64,000 nt of DNA from Kitasatospora terrestris (lineage in GTDB: Bacteria > Actinomycetota > Actinomycetes > Streptomycetales > Streptomycetaceae), in NCBI RefSeq assembly GCF_039542905.1, contig NZ_BAABIS010000001.1, positions 4,836,001 to 4,900,000 on the forward strand. Direction: 5' to 3'. Below, piece by piece: positions 35,460 through 42,769 of this stretch (the stretch's first letter is position 1; each line of letters opens with the position of its first letter). A program made the translations under genes and the position numbers. Under the pieces are notes generated by a model. It had not been told where the DNA came from. It did no database searches and saw nothing but the letters and a program-made list of their open reading frames with translations.

Positions 35460-36428
35460 TCATCCGGCGCGGCGGGCGTCGATCCGCTTGGCGGTCGGCC
35501 AGCGGACGTCGCTCGCCCAGCCCGCCAGCTCGAACCAGCGGATCAGCCGGGCGGAGGAGTCGACCTGGCCGCGCAGCACGCCGTGCCGGGCCGAGGTCGG
35601 GTCGGCGTGGTGCAGGTTGTGCCAGGACTCGCCGCAGGACAGCACGGCCAGCCACCAGACGTTGCCGGAGCGGTCGCGGGACTTGAAGGGGCGCTCGCCG
35701 ACCGCGTGGCAGATCGAGTTGATCGACCAGGTGACGTGGTGCAGCAGCGCGACCCGGACCAGCGAGCCCCAGAAGAACGCGGACAGCGCGCCCTGCCAGG
35801 AGAGCGTGACCAGTCCGCCGACGACCGGCGGGATCAGCATCGAGATCAGGGTCCACAGCCAGAACAGCCGGGAGATGTTCCTTATGGCGGTGTCGGCGAC
35901 CAGGTCCGGGGCGTACTTCTGCTGCGGGGTCTGCTCCTCGTCGAAGAGCCAGCCCATGTGCGCCCACCACAGGCCCTTGAGCAGGGCGGGCACGGTCTCG
36001 CCGTAGCGCCACGGCGAGTGCGGGTCGCCGTCCTTGTCGCTGTACCGGTGGTGCTTGCGGTGGTCGGCGACCCAGCGCACCAGCGGGCCCTCGACGGCCA
36101 GGCTGCCGGCGACCGCGAGGGCGATCCGCAGCGCCCGGCCGGCCTTGAAGGAGCTGTGGGTGAAGTACCGGTGGTAGCCGATGGTGATGCCGTGGCAGGT
36201 CAGGAAGTACATGCCCGCGGCGAGCGACAGGTCGAGCCAGCCCAGGCCCCACCCCCAGGCCGCCGGGACGGCGGCGACCAGGGCCAGGAACGGGATGCCG
36301 ATGAAGAGGGCGAGGGTGATCCGCTCGGCGAGCCCCTGCTTCTCCCCGCCCAGCGTGGCGGAGATCGGCGGCGGCTCGGCCGCTTCGACGACGGCGCCGG
36401 GCGCCGCCTCGTCGGCCTGAATGGTCAT
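35460..36428 (-). CDS. Acyl-CoA (delta-9 type) fatty acid desaturase
   Basis: 322 residues with four hydrophobic segments. The three histidine boxes of membrane di-iron desaturases are present: HRYFTH (near 85), HRKHHRYS (near 122) and SWHNLHHAD (near 269). It introduces a double bond into acyl-CoA or phospholipid acyl chains to tune membrane fluidity. ATG at 36428 has AGGA six bases upstream. The TetR gene follows and a triple ACCTACG motif lies in the promoter, so ligand-dependent repression is likely. Confidence 0.9.
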   Translation of the reverse strand: MTIQADEAAPGAVVEAAEPPPISATLGGEKQGLAERITLALFIGIPFLALVAAVPAAWGWGLGWLDLSLAAGMYFLTCHGITIGYHRYFTHSSFKAGRALRIALAVAGSLAVEGPLVRWVADHRKHHRYSDKDGDPHSPWRYGETVPALLKGLWWAHMGWLFDEEQTPQQKYAPDLVADTAIRNISRLFWLWTLISMLIPPVVGGLVTLSWQGALSAFFWGSLVRVALLHHVTWSINSICHAVGERPFKSRDRSGNVWWLAVLSCGESWHNLHHADPTSARHGVLRGQVDSSARLIRWFELAGWASDVRWPTAKRIDARRAG

Positions 36429-36463
36429 GGGGGTTCCTGGGGATTCCGGAGGGACCGTGCCGA

Positions 36464-36498
36464 TACCTACGTGGCCGTAACCTACGGCATCGTAGGTA
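36464..36498. promoter_or_regulatory. Probable TetR operator in the desaturase promoter
   Basis: ACCTACG occurs at 36465-36471 and 36480-36486, with the inverted copy CGTAGGT at 36491-36497. The last two form the perfect palindrome ACCTACGGCATCGTAGGT, which on the minus strand covers TACGAT, a candidate -10 box for the desaturase gene. The first copy plus the inverted one give 8-bp arms (TACCTACG/CGTAGGTA) 19 bases apart. Confidence 0.75.
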
Positions 36499-36620
36499 AC
36501 CCGGACCGCGAAGGGAAGACGTGTCGCAGACCGGGCGGTGAATGGTGGTGGATGTGCGCGCCCGCAGCCCGTAGGCTTAGCCGTGCCCGTCCCGGGGGCC
36601 CGGGGCGGAGGCGGTGACGG

Positions 36621-36691
36621 TCCCGGATCGTCTAATGGCAGGACAGCTGGTTTTGGTCCAGCTTGTGGGGGTTCGAATCCTCCTCCGGGAG
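36621..36691 (+). tRNA. tRNA-Gln (anticodon UUG)
   Basis: 71 bases: acceptor UCCCGGA/UCCGGGA, anticodon stem GCUGG/CCAGC with loop UUUUGGU giving anticodon UUG, T-arm GGGGG/CCUCC (one G-U) with loop UUCGAAU, discriminator G. CCA is not encoded. It lies 79 bases upstream of glmU, as in other Streptomyces. Confidence 0.96.
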
Positions 36692-36769
36692 CCCATCGGG
36701 CGATTCAGGTCACCTGACGTCGGTATCCTCGGTGCTCCCTCAGCCCACTCGTATCGAGGAGCCCCCGCG

Positions 36770-38224
36770 TTGAGCGCCAACCAGACCGCCGCCGTGATCG
36801 TGCTCGCCGCCGGTGGCGGTACGCGGATGAAGTCCAAGGCCCTGCCGAAGGTCCTGCACTCCCTCTGCGGCCGCTCCCTGGTCGGCCACGCGGTCGCCGC
36901 CGCCCAGGAGCTGACCCCCCGGCAGCTGGTGGTGGTCGTGGGCCACCTGCGCGAGCTGGTCGAGGAGCACCTGACGGCGCACTACCCCGGCGTGCGGACC
37001 GCCGTGCAGGCCGAGCAGAACGGCACCGGCCACGCCGTGCGCACCGCGCTGGAGGCGCTGGCCGCCGACGGCGTCGAGCTGGACGGCACCGTGGTCGTCA
37101 CCACCGGCGACGCCCCGCTGCTCACCGGCGCCACCCTGGCCTCGCTGGCCGCCGCGCACGGCGCCCAGGGCAACGGCGTCACCGTGCTGACCGCGGTCGT
37201 CCCGGACGCCACCGGCTACGGCCGGATCCTGCGCGAGGCGGACGGCTCGGTCGCCGCGATCGTCGAGCACAAGGACGCCACCGAGGCGCAGCGCGCCGTC
37301 GACGAGATCAACTCCGGCGTCTTCGCCTTCGACGCCAAGCTGCTGGCGCACGCGCTCTCCCAGTTGAACACCGACAACGTGCAGGGCGAGGAGTACCTCA
37401 CCGACACCCTGGAGATCCTGCGCACCGCCGGCCACCGGGTCGGCGCCGTGGTGGCGGACGACTTCCGCGACGTCGCGGGCATCAACGACCGGGTGCAGCT
37501 GGCCGAGGCCCGCCGGATGCTCAACGACCGGCTGCTGGAGCGCGCCATGCGCGAGGGCGTGACCGTGGTCGACCCGGCGTCCACCTGGTTCGACGTGCAG
37601 GTGACCTACGAGCCGGACGCGGTGGTGCTGCCCGGCACCCAGCTGCAGGGCGCCACCCACCTGGGCGAGGGCTGCGAGGTCGGTCCGAACTCCACGCTGA
37701 CCGACACCTCGGTCGGCGCGGGCGCCCGTGTGAGCAACACCACCGCGGAGCGCGCCGAGATCGGCGAGCGGGCCCAGGTGGGCCCGTACGCGTACCTCCG
37801 TCCGGGGACGAAGCTGGGCCGCGGGGCGAAGGCCGGCACCTACGTGGAGATCAAGAACTCGGAGCTCGGCGAGGGCGCCAAGGTCCCCCACCTGTCGTAC
37901 ATCGGGGACGCCACGATCGGCGAGGGCACCAACGTCGGCGCGGCCTCCGTCACGGTGAACTACGACGGCGTGAACAAGCACCGGACGGTCATCGGGGCTC
38001 ACTGCCGCACGGGGTCCGACAACATGTTCATCGCCCCGGTGACGGTGGGGGACGGCGCCTACACCGCGGCCGGCTCGGTCATCACCAACGACGTGCCGGC
38101 CGGCTCGCTGGGCGTCGCCCGCGCGCAGCAGCGCAACATCGCCGGCTGGGTGGCCCGCAAGCGGCCCGGCTCCAGCTCGGCGCAGGCCGCCGCGGCCGCG
38201 ACGGGTGGGGCGGAGCAGCAGTAG
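36770..38224 (+). CDS. glmU: Bifunctional UDP-GlcNAc pyrophosphorylase / GlcN-1-P acetyltransferase
   Basis: 484 residues. N-terminal uridylyltransferase with LAAGGGTRMKSKALPKVLH at residue 11 and EINSGVFAFD near 180. C-terminal left-handed beta-helix of hexapeptide repeats (about 265-450) with PYAYLRPGT and NYDGVNKH, the acetyltransferase active site. Makes UDP-GlcNAc for peptidoglycan. TTG at 36770 has GAGGAG eight bases upstream. UDP-GlcNAc is also the probable starting point for the sugar enzymes near 49-62 kb. Confidence 0.96.
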   Translation: MSANQTAAVIVLAAGGGTRMKSKALPKVLHSLCGRSLVGHAVAAAQELTPRQLVVVVGHLRELVEEHLTAHYPGVRTAVQAEQNGTGHAVRTALEALAADGVELDGTVVVTTGDAPLLTGATLASLAAAHGAQGNGVTVLTAVVPDATGYGRILREADGSVAAIVEHKDATEAQRAVDEINSGVFAFDAKLLAHALSQLNTDNVQGEEYLTDTLEILRTAGHRVGAVVADDFRDVAGINDRVQLAEARRMLNDRLLERAMREGVTVVDPASTWFDVQVTYEPDAVVLPGTQLQGATHLGEGCEVGPNSTLTDTSVGAGARVSNTTAERAEIGERAQVGPYAYLRPGTKLGRGAKAGTYVEIKNSELGEGAKVPHLSYIGDATIGEGTNVGAASVTVNYDGVNKHRTVIGAHCRTGSDNMFIAPVTVGDGAYTAAGSVITNDVPAGSLGVARAQQRNIAGWVARKRPGSSSAQAAAAATGGAEQQ

Positions 38225-38438
38225 CCGGTCGTGCGGGGCCCACGAGGATCTTGAGGGGTGGTCCCGGCACGCCGCCTGCTCCGAGGTACGCGTAACCTGG
38301 TGTACATACGTGCGCCACTGGGCCTCCTGTCCGCGCCTCGGCGTACTCCACATTCCCCCACCCACCTGCCCACCCGGGTCCTGCCCGGGTGTGCTCGGGT
38401 GGGGTAAAACGGCGGCAGCAACGCGAGGAGACGGTGCA

Positions 38439-39419
38439 GTGAGCGGGATCACGACGTCGGGTGAGAAGAAGCTGAAGCTCTTCTCCGGCCGTGCCCACCC
38501 CGAGCTGGCGGAGGAGGTGGCCCGCGAGCTGGGCACCGAACTCGTCCCGACCAAGGCCCTGGACTTCGCCAACGGCGAGATCTACGTCCGCTTCCTGGAG
38601 TCCGCGCGAGGCGCCGACTGCTTCGTGATCCAGAGCCACACGGCTCCGATCAACCAGTGGATCATGGAACAGCTGATCATGATCGATGCGCTGAAGCGGG
38701 CCTCGGCCCGCAGCATCACCGCGATCCTGCCGTTCTACGGGTACGCCCGCCAGGACAAGAAGCACCTCGGCCGCGAGCCCATCTCGGCCCGCCTGGTCGC
38801 CGACCTGCTGCACACGGCCGGTGCCGACCGCCTGATGGCCGTGGACCTGCACACCGCGCAGATCCAGGGCTTCTTCAGCGGCCCGGTGGACCACCTGTTC
38901 GCCCTGCCGATGCTGGCCGACTACGTCGGTGACCGGGTCTCCGACCGGTCCAAGCTGACCATCGTCTCGCCGGACGCCGGCCGGGTGAAGGTCGCCGACC
39001 AGTGGTGCGACCGGCTGGACGCCCCGCTGGCCGTGATCCACAAGCGCCGCGACCTGACCCAGGCCAACACCATCCTGTCGGCCCAGGTCGTCGGTGACGT
39101 CAAGGGCCGGATCTGCGTCCTGGTCGACGACATGATCGACACCGCCGGCACCATCTGCGCCGCCGCCGACGCGCTGTACGACAACGGCGCCGCCGACGTC
39201 ATCGTCGCCGCCACCCACGGCGTGCTCTCCGGCCCGGCCGCCGACCGCCTGAAGAACTCCCGGGTCAGCGAGTTCGTCTTCACCAACACGCTGCCCACCC
39301 CGGCGCAGCTCCAGCTCGACAAGGTGACCACGCTCTCGATCGCCCCCTCGATCGCCGCCGCGATCAAGGAGGTCTTCGAGGACGGCTCGGTGACCAGCCT
39401 GTTCGAGGGCGTGCACTGA
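38439..39419 (+). CDS. prs: Ribose-phosphate pyrophosphokinase
   Basis: 326 residues. Makes PRPP from ribose-5-phosphate and ATP. Visible motifs: FANGEIYVRF, the ATP-loop region YGYARQDKKHLGREPIS, DLHTAQIQGFF, and the PRPP-binding signature VLVDDMIDTAGT near residue 227. GTG at 38439 has GAGGAG eight bases upstream. The 214-base gap from glmU holds no other gene. It is followed by a terminator and then ctc, the conserved glmU-prs-ctc-pth order. Confidence 0.96.
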   Translation: MSGITTSGEKKLKLFSGRAHPELAEEVARELGTELVPTKALDFANGEIYVRFLESARGADCFVIQSHTAPINQWIMEQLIMIDALKRASARSITAILPFYGYARQDKKHLGREPISARLVADLLHTAGADRLMAVDLHTAQIQGFFSGPVDHLFALPMLADYVGDRVSDRSKLTIVSPDAGRVKVADQWCDRLDAPLAVIHKRRDLTQANTILSAQVVGDVKGRICVLVDDMIDTAGTICAAADALYDNGAADVIVAATHGVLSGPAADRLKNSRVSEFVFTNTLPTPAQLQLDKVTTLSIAPSIAAAIKEVFEDGSVTSLFEGVH

Positions 39420-39444
39420 CCCCCGCGGCAACTGCATGATCGTT

Positions 39445-39479
39445 TCGGCCCCCGGCGCCCGCGTGGTGCCGGGGGCCGA
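39445..39479 (+). terminator. Terminator after prs
   Basis: Perfect 12-bp stem TCGGCCCCCGGC (39445-39456) and GCCGGGGGCCGA (39468-39479) with an 11-base loop, followed by TTTC. Confidence 0.85.
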
Positions 39480-39504
39480 TTTCGTCCCCCGCGCGGTGTG
39501 CGGT

Positions 39505-39577
39505 TAGACTCGGGAGACTGCTCGGCGAGGGATGCCTCTGCGCTCCGTGATCGACGCGCTGGATGAGTCCGCCGAGC
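39505..39577 (+). promoter_or_regulatory. Promoter box and leader hairpin upstream of ctc
   Basis: TAGACT at 39505-39510 is a likely -10 element. About ten bases later GCTCGGCG (39520-39527) can pair with CGCCGAGC (39570-39577), enclosing 42 bases. The untranslated leader to the ctc start at 39657 would be about 140 bases. Autoregulatory leaders are known for L25 in other bacteria; whether this one works that way is inference. Confidence 0.4.
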
Positions 39578-39656
39578 GTCCCCTTGAACGTATCCGAGGG
39601 TGTGGCCGGCGGTTTGTCGTTTCTGCACCCAGTCGTATTCCACGAGGAGTGCAGTC

Positions 39657-40250
39657 GTGTCCGAGATCCGCCTTGCCGCCGAGCCCCGCACCGAGTTCGG
39701 CAAGGGTGCCGCCCGCCGCGCCCGCCGCGCCGGCTTCGTCCCCGGTGTCGTCTACGGCCACGGCCACGCCCCGGTTCACCTGAACCTGCCCGGCCACGAC
39801 CTGATGATGGCCCTCAAGACCCCGAACGCCCTCATCGTGCTGCCGATCGACGGCAAGGACGAGTACGTGCTGCCGAAGGCCGTCCAGCGCGAGGCCATCA
39901 AGCGCAACATCGAGCACGTCGACCTGCTCCTGGTGAAGCGCGGCGAGAAGGTCACCGTCGAGATCCCGGTCCACACCGAGGGCGAGCTGGCCCCCGGCGG
40001 CAACCTGATCGAGAACGTGCTGAACGCCCTGCCGGTCGAGGCCGAGGCCACCCACCTGCCCGAGGCCGTCACCGTCTCCGTCGAGGGCCTGGAGGCCGGC
40101 GCCTCCATCACCGCCGGCGACATCGCCCTCCCGGCCGGCACCTCCCTCGCCGTCGAGGCCGACGCCGTCGTGCTGCAGGTCATCGGCGCCCAGGCCCCCG
40201 AGGCCACCGAGGACGAGGCCGCCGACGAGGCCGAGACCACCGAGGCCTGA
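39657..40250 (+). CDS. rplY: 50S ribosomal protein L25 / general stress protein Ctc
   Basis: 197 residues, the long CTC form: an N-terminal 5S rRNA-binding domain (1-95, with RTEFGKGAARRARRAG and PGVVYGHG) and a C-terminal TL5/CTC beta domain (about 100-185), then an acidic Ala/Glu tail. GTG at 39657 has GAGGAG seven bases upstream. It sits between prs and pth, a conserved arrangement, with a terminator on either side. Confidence 0.93.
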   Translation: MSEIRLAAEPRTEFGKGAARRARRAGFVPGVVYGHGHAPVHLNLPGHDLMMALKTPNALIVLPIDGKDEYVLPKAVQREAIKRNIEHVDLLLVKRGEKVTVEIPVHTEGELAPGGNLIENVLNALPVEAEATHLPEAVTVSVEGLEAGASITAGDIALPAGTSLAVEADAVVLQVIGAQAPEATEDEAADEAETTEA

Positions 40251-40267
40251 GCCTCCGCTGCCTGAAC

Positions 40268-40308
40268 CCGCTGCCCCGGCCGCTCCCCTGGAGAGGCCGG
40301 GGCAGCGG
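40268..40308 (+). terminator. Terminator between rplY and pth
   Basis: Perfect 14-bp stem CCGCTGCCCCGGCC (40268-40281) and its reverse complement (40295-40308) with a 13-base loop, 17 bases after the rplY stop. Confidence 0.85.
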
Positions 40309-40368
40309 CGTGTCCAGGAAGCCGCGTTCAACGACATGATGGGGAGACCCGAGTGAGGAGCGGTCCCG

Positions 40369-40947
40369 ATGACTGACGCGTACGACGGGCCCTGGCTGGT
40401 GGTCGGCCTCGGCAACCCCGGGGAGGGCTACGCCCGCAACCGGCACAACATCGGCTTCATGGTCGCCGACCTGCTGGCCGGCCGGATGGGCGCCAGGTTC
40501 AAGACCCACAAGAGCCGTGCCCAGGTCGCCGAGGGCCGGATCGGCGGCAAGCGGGTGGTCCTCGCCAAGCCGATGACCTTCATGAACCTCTCCGGCGGCC
40601 CGACCACCGCGCTGCGCGACTTCTACAAGGTGCCCACCGCCGGCATCGTGGCCGTCCACGACGAGCTGGACATCGACTACGCCACCCTGCGGCTCAAGCT
40701 CGGCGGCGGCGACAACGGGCACAACGGCCTGAAGTCCATCACCAAGTCGCTCGGGCCGGACTACCACCGGGTGCGCTGCGGCATCGGCCGGCCGCCCGGC
40801 CGGATGGAGGTCGCGGACTTCGTGCTCAAGGACTTCTCGTCCACCGAGCGCAAGGAGCTGGAGTGGTTCGTCGACCGGGCCGCGGACGCCGTGGAGGCCG
40901 TGGTCACCGAGGGGCTGGAGCGCGCCCAGTCCACGTACAACTCCTGA
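40369..40947 (+). CDS. pth: Peptidyl-tRNA hydrolase
   Basis: 192 residues, normal length. Releases tRNA from drop-off peptidyl-tRNA. VVGLGNPGEGYARNRHNIGF carries the catalytic His and Asn, KPMTFMNLSG and VHDELDI the substrate-binding residues, and GGGDNGHNGLKS the tRNA-contacting loop. ATG at 40369 follows GAGGAG. All key residues are in place. Confidence 0.96.
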   Translation: MTDAYDGPWLVVGLGNPGEGYARNRHNIGFMVADLLAGRMGARFKTHKSRAQVAEGRIGGKRVVLAKPMTFMNLSGGPTTALRDFYKVPTAGIVAVHDELDIDYATLRLKLGGGDNGHNGLKSITKSLGPDYHRVRCGIGRPPGRMEVADFVLKDFSSTERKELEWFVDRAADAVEAVVTEGLERAQSTYNS

Positions 40948-41095
40948 GCCGTCGTCAGGAAGACCCGGTGCATTACGCAACGGTCGTACAACGCTTGCCC
41001 GGTGGTTACCGGAACGGGGTCGGTACGGAGCGATCCATCGGATACGGTCGGACCGGTACGCAGGGGTTGGAAAACCGTTGTTGGGGGTATGGGGC

Positions 41096-41362
41096 GTGGT
41101 TCGGTCGGAACGTGTCGCGCGGGTAGTCGTTGGGGGAGCGGTCCTGTGCGCCGCGGCCGCCGGTTGGGCCGTGCCCGCCGCTGCGGCGGAGGCCAGCGGC
41201 TCGCCCGAGCCCGCCGCCGCCCAGCTCACCACCACCCCGCCCGCCTCCGGCAGCGTCGGATCGGCGGGCGTCTACGCCGTCGGCGGCGGCATGGTCCTGG
41301 TGGCCGGCGGCGCCGCCGCCTGGCTGCGGCGCAAGCGGGCCGGCAAGGTCACCGTCCACTGA
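41096..41362 (+). CDS. Small exported protein with C-terminal membrane anchor
   Basis: 88 residues. A signal peptide (cleavage near residue 31, AVPAAAAEA), a short Ser/Pro/Thr-rich segment, then a Gly/Ala/Val hydrophobic helix and RRKR. This is the layout of sortase-anchored surface proteins, but no LPxTG or LAxTG motif is seen; PPASGS stands at the expected place. GTG at 41096 is assumed; TTG at 41078 is in frame. Function unknown. Confidence 0.55.
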   Translation: MVRSERVARVVVGGAVLCAAAAGWAVPAAAAEASGSPEPAAAQLTTTPPASGSVGSAGVYAVGGGMVLVAGGAAAWLRRKRAGKVTVH

Positions 41363-41456
41363 CCCGCACCCGGGAGGGCCGGCCCCGCGCAGCGGAGGGT
41401 CGGCCCTTTTCCGTTTCCCTGTCATCCGTTTCCGGGCCCCGGCGCGTCCAGGGGAC

Positions 41457-41981
41457 ATGAGACGGATGAAGGCGGACGGCACGGGGCACCAGCCTCCGGC
41501 GTTCGACGTGTTCGTGGCGGCCCGGTACCGGGCGCTGCTCCGCGCGGCGTACCTGATCACCGGGGACGTCCACGACGGGACCGACCTGCTGCACGACGCC
41601 CTGACCCGGGTGTACACCCGCCGCTCGGCGATCCGGGACACCGAGGCCACCGAGGCGTACGTGCGCCGCGCCATGGTGCGCGCCCACATCTCCCGCTGGC
41701 GGCGCACCCGGCGGGAGGCGCTCACCGCGCACCCGCCGGAACGCGCCGCCCCCGCGGTCGCCGAGACGGACGAGCGGCTGGGTGCCGCGCTGCGCCGGCT
41801 GCCGCCGCGCCAGCGGACCGCGGTGGTGCTGCGGTACTACGCGGACCTGCCGACCGGGCTGGTCGCCGAGGAGATGGGCTGTTCGCCCGCCACCGCCAAG
41901 ACCCACCTGGCCAGAGCGATGAAGGCGCTCCGCCAGGAGCTGGCACACGACAGGGAGGCGATCGCACGTGGCAGCCGATGA
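41457..41981 (+). CDS. SigE-family ECF-type RNA polymerase sigma factor
   Basis: 174 residues with sigma region 2 (RYRALLRAAYLITGD, residues about 18-75) and region 4 (LPPRQRTAVVLRYYADLP and MGCSPATAKTHLARAM, about 105-160). It resembles the SigE/SACE-type group of short sigma-70 proteins. The next gene overlaps it by 14 bases and encodes a membrane protein, the usual place for an anti-sigma factor. Start at ATG 41457; ATG at 41466 is an alternative. Confidence 0.85.
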   Translation: MRRMKADGTGHQPPAFDVFVAARYRALLRAAYLITGDVHDGTDLLHDALTRVYTRRSAIRDTEATEAYVRRAMVRAHISRWRRTRREALTAHPPERAAPAVAETDERLGAALRRLPPRQRTAVVLRYYADLPTGLVAEEMGCSPATAKTHLARAMKALRQELAHDREAIARGSR

Positions 41982-42702
41982 GGACGGATTCGAGGCGGAG
42001 CTGGCGGAGGGGCTGGCGGAGCGCGCCCGCGGGCTGCGGCCGACCGGCGGGATCCCGCTGGACGAGCTCCGGGCGGCCGGACGGAGACGGGCCCTCCGGG
42101 TGCGCGCCGGCCGGGCGGTGGCGGCCGTCGCCGTGGTGGCGGGGTGCGCGGCGCTGCTGACGGTGCCCGGCGGCGCCGGGGCCCCGGAGGTCGGGCCGGC
42201 CGACCCGGTGGTCTCCGCCTCGCCGAGCCCGGCCCCCCTGCCCGGGCGGCCCGGCCTGCGGGAGTGCCGCGGCGGCCCGGCGGCGCTGCGCGGTCTGGTG
42301 GCGGACGGCCCGGCGACGCAGGGGGACGTGCTGCTTCCGCTGGACCTCGCGGCGCTGAACGGCACGGTCGCGGAGCTGGGCCCGACCGACCACCCGGACG
42401 TCCTGTTCGGGGTCTGCTGGGACGACCGGACGCTGTACGTGATGCGGTACCCCGGCAGCACCTTCGACACCCAGGTGGGCGCGGCCGCGGCCCAACGGCC
42501 TTCGGTGACGGTCGAGTTCGTCGACGCCGCGGCACCCTGGCAGGAGCAGTGCCTGATCGCGGCGCTGGTCCGGAAGGACCCCGCGGTCTCCGCGGTGTCG
42601 GTCCGGGCGGACGGCAGCGGCCTGCGGGTGGTCTCGTCGCAGACCCGGGAGCAGCTGGTGGAGCGGTACGGGCCGCTGGTCGCTGAGGTCGTCACCGGCT
42701 GA
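41968..42702 (+). CDS. Single-pass membrane protein, possible sigma-factor partner
   Basis: 244 residues: a cytoplasmic N-terminus of about 45 residues, one membrane helix (about 48-66), a Pro/Ser linker and an extracytoplasmic domain with four cysteines. It overlaps the sigma gene by 14 bases, so the two are coupled. No zinc-binding anti-sigma (HxxxCxxC) motif is seen in the N-terminus, so an anti-sigma role is inferred only from position. No close family is recognised. Confidence 0.65.
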   Translation: MAADEDGFEAELAEGLAERARGLRPTGGIPLDELRAAGRRRALRVRAGRAVAAVAVVAGCAALLTVPGGAGAPEVGPADPVVSASPSPAPLPGRPGLRECRGGPAALRGLVADGPATQGDVLLPLDLAALNGTVAELGPTDHPDVLFGVCWDDRTLYVMRYPGSTFDTQVGAAAAQRPSVTVEFVDAAAPWQEQCLIAALVRKDPAVSAVSVRADGSGLRVVSSQTREQLVERYGPLVAEVVTG

Positions 42703-42711
42703 GCGCAGACA

Positions 42712-42752
42712 CGAGGGGCGCGGGGAACCGCCGTGGTTCCCCGCGCCCCTCG
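42712..42752. terminator. Strong bidirectional terminator
   Basis: Perfect 18-bp stem (42712-42729 with 42735-42752) and five-base loop, located between the convergent sigma-partner gene and ppc. The arms include CGAGGGGCGCGGGGAACC. Confidence 0.92.
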
Positions 42753-42769
42753 CGGCGTACCGTCCCGGA

